Assembly (NCBI RefSeq): GCF_003597395.2 | Contig: NC_133770.1 | Span: 90,346,777-90,410,776 of the forward strand | Reading direction: 5' to 3' | From: Chelonoidis abingdonii | Lineage: Eukaryota > Chordata > Testudines > Testudinidae | Length of the DNA stretch: 64,000 nucleotides | In this document: positions 1 to 11,709 of the stretch, piece after piece | Position numbering within the stretch: the stretch's first letter is position 1 | Layout of the letters: the number at the start of each line of letters is the position of its first letter | Position numbers and translations under genes: made by a program | Notes under the pieces: generated by a model | Seen by the model: only the letters and a program-made list of their open reading frames with translations | Database searches by the model: none | Told to the model about the DNA's origin: nothing

Positions 1-699
1 AGTAATCCTCGTGTTACATGTTTGAGCCCTCAGAGGGTGATCCAAAGCCCATGCAGGTGAATAGGACGGCTCCCATTGACTTCAGTATGCTTTGGGTCAG
101 ATCTTGTGCGGGTATGTGTAGACATACATAAAGGGCCAGACTCTGCAATTAGATCCATGCTGGGAGATCCCTGTGCTCAGTTGGAGCTCTGTTGACTTTA
201 ATGTGATCCCTGTGTCTGTGTGGCTCCAGCTGAAGGATCTGGCCTATAATTTGCCATCCACTTATCTTTTCTTCAAAAAACACGTTTTATTCTGTTGCTT
301 TGGATTTTAACCTGCACACTTTATATGTTCAGAAGCACAGAGGAGAGAGAATTTCACGACACAATGGTCTTTGCTGCAAATGGTATTTACTGCACAGTTG
401 GTGTCCCATTTGCAAAACTGTCTCTAGGAACTCCATGGAGTTGGGCTGCAAAACAAAGCTCAACCTATAAATGTGACAAGCGTGTATCCTTGGAGAGAAT
501 TTACACTGCTCAGCAGTGATTTACGTAGTTCTGCCCTGACTGATACTTCACCAACATGCTGAAAACTTCCCTTTGTTCACAGAGCCCAGTAAGAATTCTG
601 GAGACAGAAGAGCTTTTAGAATGGAAACAACATACTGGGTTTATGCCTCCTCTCAGCCATTGAAGTGATTCTCCTCAGGGGGGGTACTGAACCAATATC
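1..699. other. ARPP21 upstream intron sequence, no feature seen
   Basis: No exon-like ORF or RNA gene recognised. A CCATTGACTTCA motif around 75-86 belongs to a small palindromic motif scattered through the window (see findings). Confidence 0.4.
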
Positions 700-859
700 T
701 AAGGGTCCTGTATTCTACCCCTACCTCTGTCACTGACTTCCTGTCTGACCTTGTCCAAGTCACTTCACCTCTTGAGTCTCTCTTCCCCCTTGCAGCCTCC
801 GGCTGTCTTATCTGTTCAGACTGTAAGGTCTTTTGGACAAGGACTGTCTCTTACTATAT
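700..859 (+). repeat. MIR/CORE-type SINE, 5' part, split by PLE insertion
   Basis: Contains the CORE-SINE landmark order: a tRNA-derived segment with CTCTGTCACTGAC, then TGACCTTGTCCAAGTCACTTCACCTCTTGAGTC. It breaks off at 859 in the 12-bp duplication CTCTTACTATAT. It resumes after the PLE at 4460 with TTTTGTACC and the tail. The continuity across the insertion shows that the PLE arrived later. Confidence 0.75.
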
Positions 860-936
860 CAGAGGGGTAGCCGTGTTAGTCTGGATCTGTAAAAGCAGCA
901 GAGAATCCTGTGGCACCTTATAGACTAACAGACGTT

Positions 937-977
937 TTGGAGCATGAGCGTTCGTGGGTGAATACCCACTTCGTCAG
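937..977 (-). ncRNA. Mutated hammerhead core, left PLE arm
   Basis: Reverse complement of 971-977 gives CTGACGA, with the same GTGGGT/ACCCAC stem II. The conserved GAAA after stem II is GAAC here, which breaks the A15.1-U16.1 pair. Probably inactive. Confidence 0.55.
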
Positions 978-990
978 ACGCATGTAGTGG

Positions 991-1777
991 NNNNNNNNNN
1001 NNNNNNNNNNNNNNNNNNNNNNNNNNNNNNNNNNNNNNNNNNNNNNNNNNNNNNNNNNNNNNNNNNNNNNNNNNNNNNNNNNNNNNNNNNNNNNNNNNNN
1101 NNNNNNNNNNNNNNNNNNNNNNNNNNNNNNNNNNNNNNNNNNNNNNNNNNNNNNNNNNNNNNNNNNNNNNNNNNNNNNNNNNNNNNNNNNNNNNNNNNNN
1201 NNNNNNNNNNNNNNNNNNNNNNNNNNNNNNNNNNNNNNNNNNNNNNNNNNNNNNNNNNNNNNNNNNNNNNNNNNNNNNNNNNNNNNNNNNNNNNNNNNNN
1301 NNNNNNNNNNNNNNNNNNNNNNNNNNNNNNNNNNNNNNNNNNNNNNNNNNNNNNNNNNNNNNNNNNNNNNNNNNNNNNNNNNNNNNNNNNNNNNNNNNNN
1401 NNNNNNNNNNNNNNNNNNNNNNNNNNNNNNNNNNNNNNNNNNNNNNNNNNNNNNNNNNNNNNNNNNNNNNNNNNNNNNNNNNNNNNNNNNNNNNNNNNNN
1501 NNNNNNNNNNNNNNNNNNNNNNNNNNNNNNNNNNNNNNNNNNNNNNNNNNNNNNNNNNNNNNNNNNNNNNNNNNNNNNNNNNNNNNNNNNNNNNNNNNNN
1601 NNNNNNNNNNNNNNNNNNNNNNNNNNNNNNNNNNNNNNNNNNNNNNNNNNNNNNNNNNNNNNNNNNNNNNNNNNNNNNNNNNNNNNNNNNNNNNNNNNNN
1701 NNNNNNNNNNNNNNNNNNNNNNNNNNNNNNNNNNNNNNNNNNNNNNNNNNNNNNNNNNNNNNNNNNNNNNNNNNNNN
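991..1777. other. Assembly gap (787 Ns)
   Basis: A run of N falls inside the left arm of the head-to-head PLE. The missing bases should hold the - strand RT C-terminus and 3' tail, that is, the part expected to be inverted-repetitive with about 4000-4351. Long ORFs called through the Ns are artefacts. Confidence 0.98.
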
Positions 1778-1829
1778 CCTCGGTAGGTCTATTTTGAACT
1801 TAGGCAGATGGTAGTTACATCGTGACAAT

Positions 1830-2375
1830 TACACTTCTTTGACCGTGGTGTCTAGAAAATGGACTCCCATGTAGATGGTCCAGGCGAGGGATCGGTGGGG
1901 ATGGCAAAGTTGTGAAATCGTGGTGGACATTTTTTCTAAAGAGTCCTCCGTCCATGGGTCAGATGATGAGATGTCATCAATGTAGCGGTAGGTAGAGGAG
2001 GGGGTGTGAGTGGACGAAGCTGAGAAGCGTTTTCAGTCAGCCTAAAATATGGCATATTGTGGGACATGCGGGTGCCATAGCAGTGCCAAGATCTGGAGAT
2101 ATATTGTATATCGAAATAGTTGCGTGTGAGTTCAAAAGGCACGAGTCGCAGCCAGTTGTGGCTGTGGCATCCCTCAGGGATACTGTTCCTGAAAGTTGTA
2201 TTCCATCTGTGTGTGGGATGTTTTGTGTAGAGAGCCCTCTACATCCATGGTGGCTAGGATCGGGTGTTTTCTGGGAGTACAATGAAATTGTCGTTTCCTC
2301 AGAAATCAGTGGTGTCACGGAGATAGCTGGGAGTGCTGGCATAGGGTCTGAGTAGAGAGTCTGCATATCAAAGTC
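1830..2375 (-). pseudogene. PLE reverse transcriptase fragment (left arm)
   Basis: Reading the - strand in more than one frame gives, in order, SLLRPYAST-PSYLRDTTDF (from about 2370), a MDVEG segment (about 2235-2249) followed by remnants of the T-N-IPHTDGI motif, RNYFDI and a GT-MGTRM-like segment (about 2070-2130), then YRYIDDI (YIDD at 1973-1984) and the HFLDTTV motif near 1850-1870. This order matches the Penelope/Neptune RT fingers and palm, and YIDD is the catalytic motif. The stops and frameshifts mean it is not functional. The C-terminal part falls in the assembly gap, so presence of a GIY-YIG domain cannot be judged. Confidence 0.75.
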
Positions 2376-2389
2376 CTAGTGAGAAGAAA

Positions 2390-3560
2390 CTTGCAAAATA
2401 CAGACAAATATCATCTCCTTTCAAATGCAACAACAGATGGACAACATACCTAAACGGACTAAGGTAAAAACATCCACTGCTACTACATAGCTACACAGAC
2501 CACAGTGAAGAGATTATGCCATAACTATCAAGAAACTGAGGAAAGCATTGATAGGCATCCTATACAGCAAACAGGAACCATCCAAAAAGAGCTCTCCACC
2601 TGGAGACTTTCATTAATAACCAACTTCAATAAAAATTGGACTTCACTAAAATAAGAACAGGAGATCTTACAGTAACTCACTTCACCTCTCTACAAAGGAA
2701 AAAGGACGTAAGCTGTCTAAACTCGCTACCTGCCATGGGGCCACACCGTGGTACCCCTAACCCACCCAGCAATATGTCAATACTATCCAACTAACATCAA
2801 AGCCCAGAGAAAAGTTGTCCTATTCGGGGAACTCTCTTTCTGCCGGCCACCCAACCAAAGTGATACAGTTCTGCGGGCCATCTGGAAGCCTACTATCGCT
2901 CTCTAACGACTCAAAGAATACTTCCAGACAACAATGAACAGTGCACTGATACACAGGTACCCCTTCCACCAACAGCCAAGAAAGAACTCCCACATGGACC
3001 CCTGAGGGTTAAAATGACAGTCTGGACCTATGACATTGATATGCTTCAGCCCACGTGCACAGGCAGAAATTGTGAAAAAACAACATTGCTTGCCTTATAA
3101 CCTAAGTCATGCGAACGCATGCCATCACATCACCCCCCCTACCACCACCATCTCAGCCTCAGCAAACCACATCTGAATAAATATCATCACCCAAAGAGGC
3201 TGATAAAGGAGGTGCTCGTTGCATCCATGAACAGGTATCGCACTACCAAATCGGAGGTGCCAGACAATCATCCAATAACCCCAAATTCTACCAGGCCACT
3301 TCCAATCAGAAATCCAACTCGAAGGATACACTAAGAAACGACATCCTAATATCAGCACACCCGACCACTACCTCCAACAACAACGGAACCAAATCAAAAT
3401 ACCCTTCGAGGACCAACCAGGAGTTATTCTAATCTATACCAAGATCTACAACCCAGGAAATCCTGACACCCCACATCATCTCCGGGCATAATCGGAACAA
3501 CATCTCAACTGAAGGAACTGTCTGGCTATCGATGGACTCTCCACTGCAGACCAACACTAA
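2390..3560 (+). pseudogene. PLE ORF N-terminal region and start of RT (right arm)
   Basis: In + frames with several stops, recognisable PLE blocks appear in order: VVLFGELSFCRPPNQSD (about 2815-2865), LKEYFQ (2910-2927), a decayed region around 3000-3400, and KIYNPGNP (about 3440-3470), which corresponds to the KIHKPGNPGRPI block before the RT core. LSGY then follows at 3519-3530. The left arm starts at the equivalent of the residues just after LSGY, so the two arms together cover the ORF only in opposite orientations. The decay is C-to-T/A-rich and heavy. The family call is good; exact ORF limits are not. Confidence 0.6.
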
Positions 3561-4351
3561 TGCAACCACAACACATCCCATCCTGGAAGTGAGCAACAAA
3601 TTCACAGGTCTTGGGTGGCAGGCCAAACGATGCCCACAGACATCTGACTGAAACATATTCCCAACCAGCAACTGCACACCGGCCACATCAGGTCCTCTAG
3701 ATAAAAGGAACCATCCCAATGACAAAAACCATCGAATGACCAACATCTGCCCACATAATCTACTCACCAGCGACACACCCATCACACAGGACCTAACCAG
3801 ATCAGCCCACACACCCGACAACTAGGTCTCCATATTCCACCGTCGCAAAAGTCCACAATGTAAATACGCCCAAATAATATGACCAGCCCAATGCCCCCCA
3901 TCGATGTCAACACATCTCGCCACCACCTCGGAAACCAGTCCTTCTAAATATGCAAAAGCGATAAATGACGACACAAACAGACATATAAGGGAAGTGGCAC
4001 ATATACACCACAAAACCTGTCAGGACAGCAGCCAACTCTACACTCTCCCAACTGGACCCACTATAGCAAGACCTTAGGTGGCCATCCTGCAGCAAAAAAA
4101 CTTCAGAGACCAGAACTTCAAAAAGAAGACTTGCTGAGCTTTCAGTTTCATCTGCAAATTTGACACATCCAATACAGCTCAGAGACTAACAGACTCGTGA
4201 ATGGCATTGCCAAATTACAGAACCACTCAGTTTCTCCTCCTTGGTTTTCCACACGCTCAACTGCTAGAACAGGGCCTCATCCTCCCTGATTGAACTAACC
4301 TCGTTATCTCTAGCTTGCTTGCTAGCATATATATACCTGCCCCTAGAAATT
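3561..4351 (+). mobile_element. PLE 3' tail (right arm)
   Basis: The sequence continues without a usable frame to the terminal repeat. It reads like the 3' part of turtle PLE copies, for example the stretch around 4100-4180 with a TTTCATCTGCAAATTTGACA motif. No YIDD-type RT core is visible on this strand, so the copy probably lost that part by deletion. Confidence 0.45.
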
Positions 4352-4360
4352 TCCACTACA

Positions 4361-4404
4361 TGCGTCTGACGAAGTGGGTATTCACCCACGAAAGCTCATG
4401 CTCC
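4361..4404 (+). ncRNA. Hammerhead ribozyme core in PLE terminal repeat
   Basis: CTGACGA (4366-4372) fits the CUGANGA core. It is followed by a 6-bp stem II, GTGGGT (4374-4379) with ACCCAC (4384-4389) and loop ATTC, then GAA (4390-4392). Next comes a 3-bp stem III, AGC (4393-4395) with GCT (4400-4402) and loop TCAT, and C at 4403 as the predicted cleavage position. PLE terminal repeats are known to encode hammerhead ribozymes. Stem I is not evident between the flanks here, so cleavage activity of this copy is uncertain. Confidence 0.65.
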
Positions 4405-4447
4405 AAAACGTCTGTTAGTCTATAAGGTGCCACAGGATTCTCTGCTG

Positions 4448-4545
4448 CTCTTACTATATGTTTTGTACCATGTCTAACCCAGTGGGGCCACGAGTCTCAT
4501 TTGGTGCTTTTTAGATGCTACCAGAATACTAATATTAAATAATAA
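4448..4545 (+). repeat. MIR/CORE-type SINE, 3' part
   Basis: Second half of the SINE begun at 700. It starts with the duplicated target CTCTTACTATAT (4448-4459), followed by a GTACCATGTCTAACCCAGTGGGGCC-type tail and AATACTAATATTAAATAATAATA. This tail is the typical 3' end of this SINE family in reptiles (recalled, not searched). Confidence 0.7.
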
Positions 4546-7500
4546 TATGTAATAAATGATGGATTGTCTGTTGACCATTCCTGCTCTTTCTTGGAGATGG
4601 AAGCCACCTATTGTAATAGAAATAGTAAGTAACAATAAAAACAATGCTTTGACAGCTTGTTTATGCATACAGGATGCATTGCAAGCTTTGCAGGTGCAAT
4701 TACTTTGTGGCACAATTAATGTCACTTAAATGTCCAACTAGCTCATTGCACACAGTTATCAGGTAATTAGACATCTAAGTGATGTTAATTGTGTGAATAA
4801 ATAATTGTGGGTGCAGAATTGTGGTTGGGGAAAAAAGGGGGGGATATGGGCTCTATATATAGTGTGGAGAGAGAGAGAAAACTATCCCCACTCTTGGGCT
4901 GTAAAGCACATTTCACTTTTACGTGCAAAGGTGACTTAGAAAGGCAAAGCAGCAAGCATATCATTACGTTGTTATCTATCCTGTGTAGGCATGAAGGGCA
5001 CAATTCTGCTTTCCTTACCTGTGTGAAATTCCCATTGACATCCCATTGACCCCTGAACAGTGATTCATGGAATCAAGTTCTGTCATGTGGGTATCAGAGA
5101 AACCATCCCCTGGACCACAGCATCAGGCAGTTTAATACATACTTGTTTTGAATATATCTATATGTACGCACATTAATGCTGCATGAGAGTTTAACAGGTA
5201 TGTGCTATTTGTGGTAGGAGTTTTTTTTATTTGTAGCTATATTGTTATGTGGTGCTAGTGCTGATGATGATCAGGGCTGAGGCCAGCAAAACCTTTCACT
5301 TTAAAAATATTCACATGTTAAAAGGGATAAATTTGCAAACAGTGCAAAAATTCACCATTTTCAATATTGAATAAGTTTTCCAAAGGAGGAAAGGGTGGGG
5401 GAGTCAGGAGAGTGAGAAATTCTCCTCCTCTTTTAGCCCTTCTATTCAAAATCATGAATTTATCTCCAACTGAAGTGAGTTGTTGTGGGGGGGAGGGTGT
5501 TGAGAAAGAGAAAACGAACAAAATGACAGCAGTGTAATTGTTTTCCACATGTAACATTTCTTAACAATTACTGTAGCTCTTAAATTTTGCAAAAAATTTT
5601 GCTTTTCTATAAATCCAAAAGAACAACCCTTCCCTGAACCCTTCAGTACTTTGTGTTACTTTTCTGTAGCTCTTCCAAACAGGACTATGCAAAAGATCAG
5701 CAGTAACCACATACCTTTCAATGTCATTTAATTTGGGGCTTGAGCCAAAGCATAATGAAGCAGGTGGGAATCTTCCCATTGACGTCAATGGGCATTGGAT
5801 CATCAGGGCCATCATCGGTGATGCGCTTCTGCTGTATTACACAGATTCACTGATCAAGACCCTGCCCCGAGGGAGAGCAACAGGCTGCAGCCACTGTTTT
5901 AACTTATGGGGTATAGGAAAGGCTGCCTCCAGGCTTTGCCTCCGGTGTGCAGGGGCTTCCATGTTTAAAGCTCTCCCACAGCAGACTAAAATTTCATTGA
6001 GAGGGTTGTGTTGTGCTCTCCATGAGTCTGTGCTGTTCTCATTACTGTCACCGGGAGTGATCTGTGGACATGAAGAGCAGAATAATCATACTTTGCTTCA
6101 CCGGAACATTTTCAGTCCCTCATTGACACCAGTAGGGCTCCACACATGGTTACAGTTAAGCACATGTTTAATGGATTAGCTTTACTGGGACCAGAGTGCT
6201 CAGCACCTTACAAGATGGGGCCTTCCCCTACTGGTGGACTCTTGTGCCTACGTGGAGTTCATTGGACTGTAGGGAGCCACATGGCTGGATATGATACAGG
6301 CTCCAGGCCACAGGGTCCTCACTCTGATAGAAACAAAACTATTTTGTAACTTTTACCCTGCACCTCATTACACCATCCAAGACCTACTCTTTCATTGTCC
6401 AACTCCTCCAAGCCATGGCCTGTCCACATGACTCAGTGAAATAAGGTAGCTCAACTGCATAAAATACTCCTTCCCTCTGTGTATCACCTGTGTCACTCAC
6501 TGGTTTGGTGACTCCTGTGTGTCTCCAATAAAATTCAAGGGCTTCAGATTACAGAAAACAGCTGCACATGCTTCATCTGGGTTAATGCATTTATGTCAGG
6601 CTCAGGGCTCTGGGTAAGTGCCAAGAGCCTAGATCAGCTGTTTTACCGGAATGATACTGCTGTAATGAAACCCTGCATTATTGTGTTGCGATTATTTTTG
6701 CTTGCAGCTGGCTGTTCTCTATATATTTTTACTGAAGTGAGATGAAAGTATTTTGTTCTTAAAAATAGAAGTTTCTTTTCTGAATCATGCAGAAGCTTTG
6801 AATTACATGTTCTGTCTATAAAGGGTGCTTCTCTAGAAGCAAGAATTTAATTTCAGAGAAAATAGTAAATAATTTTAAAAAAAAACCCTCAGAAACACAA
6901 AAGCTAAAGTGTCCTGAAACATGAAATAAAAGACTTCCTGAAGGAGGATAAGATTAGCTATTAGAGTACTACACAGCAGGAAAAACAAGATTATTTTTCA
7001 GCAGCAAGCCACTTTCTAATAGCAAGTTATTGTTAAAGCTGTTCTTGTAATTTGGAAATCCTTTCTGTATAGAAATAGAAGAATAGACTTGGGTGTTTTA
7101 AACTGAAGAAAAATGCTTCTCCAGCCTTGAATCCCTACATTAGCATCCATTCAAGCCCCTTCAAAGGCCTATTCATTTAAATTCTTTCAAGTAACAGCTC
7201 TCTCAGGTTCTCCAGTCTGATGGCAAAAGGTAACTGAGTGCAATCATTTATCTTTAAATTGTTCCACTGTGCTCTTCTTCGTGTTCTTGTTAATAATGCC
7301 AGGTCTCCTAGGAGCTATATTTCATGCAATTTCATTGCATATGCTTTTTGTGTGACCTTACCTGCTGTTTCCTTGGGGAAAAAAAGCTGAAATACCAACA
7401 TACCTTAATTAAAACCTTGATCTCAAAAGATATTACTATATGTTTTTATTAAGTAAATAATGAGAGCACTTAATCGTGTCTCTGCTTTGTCATGGCTTTT

Positions 7501-9897
7501 GTAATTTAGAAGTGGTGACACTGAGTTTTAAAGCAACTCTGCAAAGGTGTAGACAAATCCATGTGCCTATTTGCAGCTTTCAATGAATCATAGAACTTTT
7601 CCTTAGTACCCAGGATGTTGCATGTTTGCCATACAGATGAGATGGAAGGGTTTAAATACTGGTTTAGTGCCCTTTGTGAAGAGAAATATCTTAAGATTTT
7701 ACCTTTAATAATGTACCAATGTTTTACCACTTCAGAAAGAGAGAGTACATTTTTCTCCCCTGAGTGACTATTTTTTTTAACTGATAAGTTATTTCTAGTC
7801 CTTGTCTATTGCAGTTGGAATTCAGAATGAAGAAAAAAATTATTAATCAAAGACAATGGAGTGAGTCTCTTTTTGTTGTTGTACAGGAAGTGGAAAGGAA
7901 GGTATGAATTTCACATGTGATGCAAAATGCTACTTTCCACGTTTCTTACTGGCATAGACAAAGCCACCACAACAAAAACTTTTCCATCACAGAGATGCAG
8001 CCCATTAGTTTATGCTGTTACTTTCCTTGAAATAACATCTCTGCACAAAACACTCTAAGCTTTTGTACAAAGATCCCATGTGGCCCCAATCCTTCAACTG
8101 ATTCTGTGTGGGCTGATCTTTGAGTGGGAGAGCTTGGATAGTTATAGTAGTTATGCTATTCTCCCATTCCACCCCTCAGTTGTTTGGCACTAGAGATGTG
8201 CACTCCAGCTGATAATTCTGTTTCAGGGCATCATAGGATGCCACTGTTTGGATGCTCTGTGGCTATTGGGCCATCTCCCAATTTTTGAGATTGCATAGTG
8301 GGTGAAATCAGCATTTTACATGGCTTTTTTTTCTTTTTTGGCTAGTTCAGCTAGATAAGATCCTGCATTAACGAGTGGTTATAACCAGCTGCATCTGGGA
8401 TTTCTTAGCTGTTATTCACAGAACATTTCTTTTTCCTCAGAAAATCTTGATATTTTCATCAGTAGCTTTCACAAAACTTAACAAATGTCCTGCTCTCACA
8501 TAATGCAAAATTGCAGCCAGTAGCACAATTTGATTTCTTCCTCCAACACCGAAGGAGTGATAATACCATGTTCTGCACTACTGATTTTCCGTTAGAAGGA
8601 GCTCCATTAGGCAGAGGCACAAAGGTGAGGGGGGAAAACAAACTGTCTTCTCACCAGTGTCTTCTCCATTCCATTGCAATAATTCCTTCAACATCATATT
8701 GCCAATGATGCGCACACACAATCACACAGTAAACTCCTTAAATACAGCTGAGAGCTGTCCTTTTTTTGTGAGTCTGTTAAATGTGTCGCTGATTGGATAA
8801 CACTATGCTCAGGAAACTTGGGTATGTTTAGTGGAGTTAAAAAGAACCAGAATGCTAATATGCTACGGATAATAATGTTCAGAGAGTCCTAGTTCAAAGA
8901 GCTGCAGCTATGCAGAGGAGTGTTAAAATCTCTGCTGTTGTGATCCATTAAGGAATATTTGCAACATTTTGTATATTCGGTAAAAAATAACTAAAAGGCC
9001 ATCAACTAAAAGTGTTTTAATCTTGCACAATTTGAAACTACTGATATGCTTAGCTGTACAGAGTTGGAGAAAGTTATCAGAATCCCCACACAGACTCCTG
9101 TAAACCTCACTGCAGGGATGCAGCACCTTTTAAGGTAAAAGGTACCTTTTGCTGAAAAAAATATATATAACTTTGTAAGCCATCTATTTGATAGAGCTTA
9201 TGGGTAAGGCTGAGGACCTGGGTCTTAGGATGGAGTAGTTGGGTATCTATTTTGCTGCTGCATTTTCTGACTGGTGTGCTAATTTTTTGTGTGAGTTATG
9301 CTGATGGGTGTAATCCTTACATGGATTATCTGTAAAATTGTTGTCAGGATACCTGAGTTTCAAGTATAGGCTTTTTTTTTTTCTTCTTCCTTGTGTATAT
9401 AAAATTCAGATAAATGTAAAACATGCCAATATATTTAGGAGATAGTAAACCACTACACAATTATCCTTCCAGTTCACAAAGTGTCAAAATTTGCACCCAA
9501 ACTGTCTGAGTCACCATGCAGTTGAATACAAATATTAAGTCTAACAGAGCATAGAAGGCAGATACATTTGGAGTAGATTTAACATCTGCAGCAGGTCTGG
9601 TTTTCAGCAAATCCAAAAGACATCCCTGGATTTCAGATCTAAGATTAAACTATAAAATTGTTCACAAGGCATATTGAATTCCTGTTCAGATCTGCAAGAT
9701 GTAGTTTAGGGCTTCAGACACATACTGGAAATGCCACAGCAGCATGGAGATATTAATTAGTATAGCTTCTGTGGGAGCATTCCAAATTACTGTCATTCTA
9801 GAGTGAGTCTAAAATAAGAATTAGCTTAATTTTACAGTCAGATTTTGGTGAAACTTGCCAAGCTTGTTACCCACTACATAAGGAAAAAAATGGTTTC
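4546..9897. other. ARPP21 intron, no gene seen
   Basis: About 5.3 kb of AT-rich sequence. I see no exon, RNA gene or clear repeat apart from a CCATTGACGTCAATGG palindrome near 5776. Short ORFs, including 5721-6179, show no recognisable domain or exon borders. Confidence 0.4.
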
Positions 9898-10535
9898 TGT
9901 AGGGAGGAGGACTCACCCCTGCAGCACCTCCTGCTGGTTGTCTCTGGGAATTACCTCATCCAGCCTCCAGAACACCCTCTGCAGGCCAGTCTCCCACTGC
10001 CGCTTGGCCCCCATGTCCCTCCCCTTATCTGGGGTGCTGCCCTCCTGGCAGTAACCCCTTTCTCTCAGGGTCTCCCCTCCCTGGGGAGCCCCCACCCACT
10101 GTCCCCACCTAACCTCAGTATAAGGCTACTGCCAGTCATTGTGTAGCTCCCGTGCCTTGGGGCAGACTGCAGTATCAGCCTACTCATCACTGGCAAGGTT
10201 GGGTTTAGACCTGCTGCCTTTGCCTACCTCTGGGCTGCCCTGTGCAATCCCCAGTTCATATTTGCCTTATGCTAGGCCACAGCCTGGGGCTTTCCAGGCT
10301 GGAGCCTCCTCAGTTCCGCTGGTCTGGTCTGGTCCATCTCCCGCTACAGCTAAAGGAAGACTGCTGAGCTCCTGGCTCCCAGCCTCTTATATAGGGCCAG
10401 CTGAGGCCTGATTGGGGCGTGGCCCAGCTGCGGCTGCTTCCCCAATCAGCCTATTAGATGCTTTCCCTGCCACAGCCCTCTCCCAGGGCTGTTTTAAGCC
10501 CTTAAGGGCAGGAGCGAGGTAACCACCCTGCTACA
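9898..10535 (-). mobile_element. Solo LTR of a retrotransposon
   Basis: A 638-bp GC-rich block that on the - strand starts TGTAGCAGGGTGG and ends CCTCCCTACA, giving TG...CA termini. It is flanked by GTTTC (9893-9897) and GTTCC (10536-10540), a 5-bp duplication with one mismatch. A TATATAAG box lies on the - strand at about 10385-10394 after a GC-rich promoter-like stretch. No internal retroviral or gypsy coding sequence adjoins, so it is a solo LTR. The superfamily is not decided. Confidence 0.65.
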
Positions 10536-11709
10536 GTTCCCAAAAAGCCACCAAAGTCTATTACATAATTCAGGAAAGAGTGAAACCACTCTGAACATAA
10601 TATGTTGAGCGGTGTACAAGAATATTGCTTTTCTTTGTGAGAATTGCATGTGTGAGAGCAAATTTGTCCGTCTCTTTTTTAGAACTGTATGTAGACTAGA
10701 TACCTTTCCTCTTTCTTCAGGTCTCTACACAATACAGCTCTGAACCAAGGAAATCTCTTTTATAGGCTGACAATTGCCATGCTCCAAAACCAGAAAGGAA
10801 AAGAGCTTCCGGTCTTACTCACCTGCCTGTTATCTCCTTAGAAGACACAGTATGAATATGGAACTTTCTGTGCCCTGATTTATTTATCCTTTGGGATGCT
10901 ATCTTGGGGTGCCCAGAACTGTCAATTACCCTATTACCCCTTGCCTCAACAAGAGAGAGACTTGCTTGTGCTTAATTGGTTGTCAGCTCCCTAACCACCA
11001 GCAGCTCGTTAGCCAACCAACCAAACTCCTCAGGCCTCTGCCAGCTCTAACTTTGCTTTGCAGGTTAAAAATAGGCATACACCCTGTACCTGAGCCCCTC
11101 TGAAAGTGCCCTCTTGCAGTGTGTCCAGCCCCTGCCACTGGACATTCACAGAAATTCCCAAGGGAAGAGAATACACACAGCTTGCTTGCTACAACTCAGG
11201 ATCGGCACTGTGATATATTTATAGTGAAACAATCAGAAGTTTATTGTCAAAGATTAAGATTTAGGAGAGCGAGTAAGGGTAATGAGTGGAAACAGAAATG
11301 TTTACAGATTAAAACAAAAGTAGAACATGCATCTTAGAGTAACTTAATTTTAACAAGCTAAAATCCTTGTCTAAGTTAGTTTCTCAGCTAAAGCAATCTC
11401 CTAGCATCATCAACCCACATGGCTGGGATCCGCCATTTATGAATTCAAAAAGCACTGTCTTTTTGCTCCCTCCGTGAAAGGTAAAAGGTGCTGACCCTAT
11501 CCTCCAGTTATAGTCCACTAAACCTTTGAAACGCTCCTCTAGACAAAGTTCTTTTCCTCCTGCTGTTCTTCCTTTCCTTTTGACTTTCCATCCCCCCTCT
11601 TGACTTGTATGTAAATAGGGCTTCCATTGTTTGTCTAGGCACATTGATGAATATACATCCTCTTATCTGGCAAAACCAGTTTTTCACCTCTCTGGGTAGT
11701 AACACCTTG
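10536..11709. other. Intron, nothing recognised
   Basis: No coding exon, RNA gene or repeat family identified on either strand. Short ORFs here lack exon-like borders. Confidence 0.35.

Larger units (their letters stand above)
860..4447. mobile_element. Penelope-like element: two truncated copies head to head
   Basis: A 3.6-kb insertion bounded by a perfect 12-bp target duplication (CTCTTACTATAT at 848-859 and 4448-4459). The outer ends are inverted copies of the same PLE 3' terminus: 897-990 is the reverse complement of 4352-4447. The left arm (860 to about 2375, - strand) carries reverse-transcriptase sequence running outward. The right arm (about 2390-4447, + strand) carries ORF N-terminal sequence, the start of the RT and the 3' tail. 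The 5'-truncated ends meet near 2370-2390. Both frames are broken by stops and shifts. The family call rests on RT motifs and the recalled turtle PLE terminus. It inserted into a MIR-like SINE. Confidence 0.8.

Noticed and set aside
954..1828. Long ORFs on both strands across 991-1777
   Set aside because: They run through Ns and have no sequence content.
3119..3821. ORFs at 3119-3334 (+) and 3429-3821 (-) as genes
   Set aside because: They are frames within the decayed PLE right arm; the - strand ORF is a shadow of C-rich PLE sequence.
5721..6179. 152-codon ORF as a gene or ARPP21 exon
   Set aside because: No similarity to ARPP21, no plausible splice borders and no domain; consistent with chance in a 27-kb intron.
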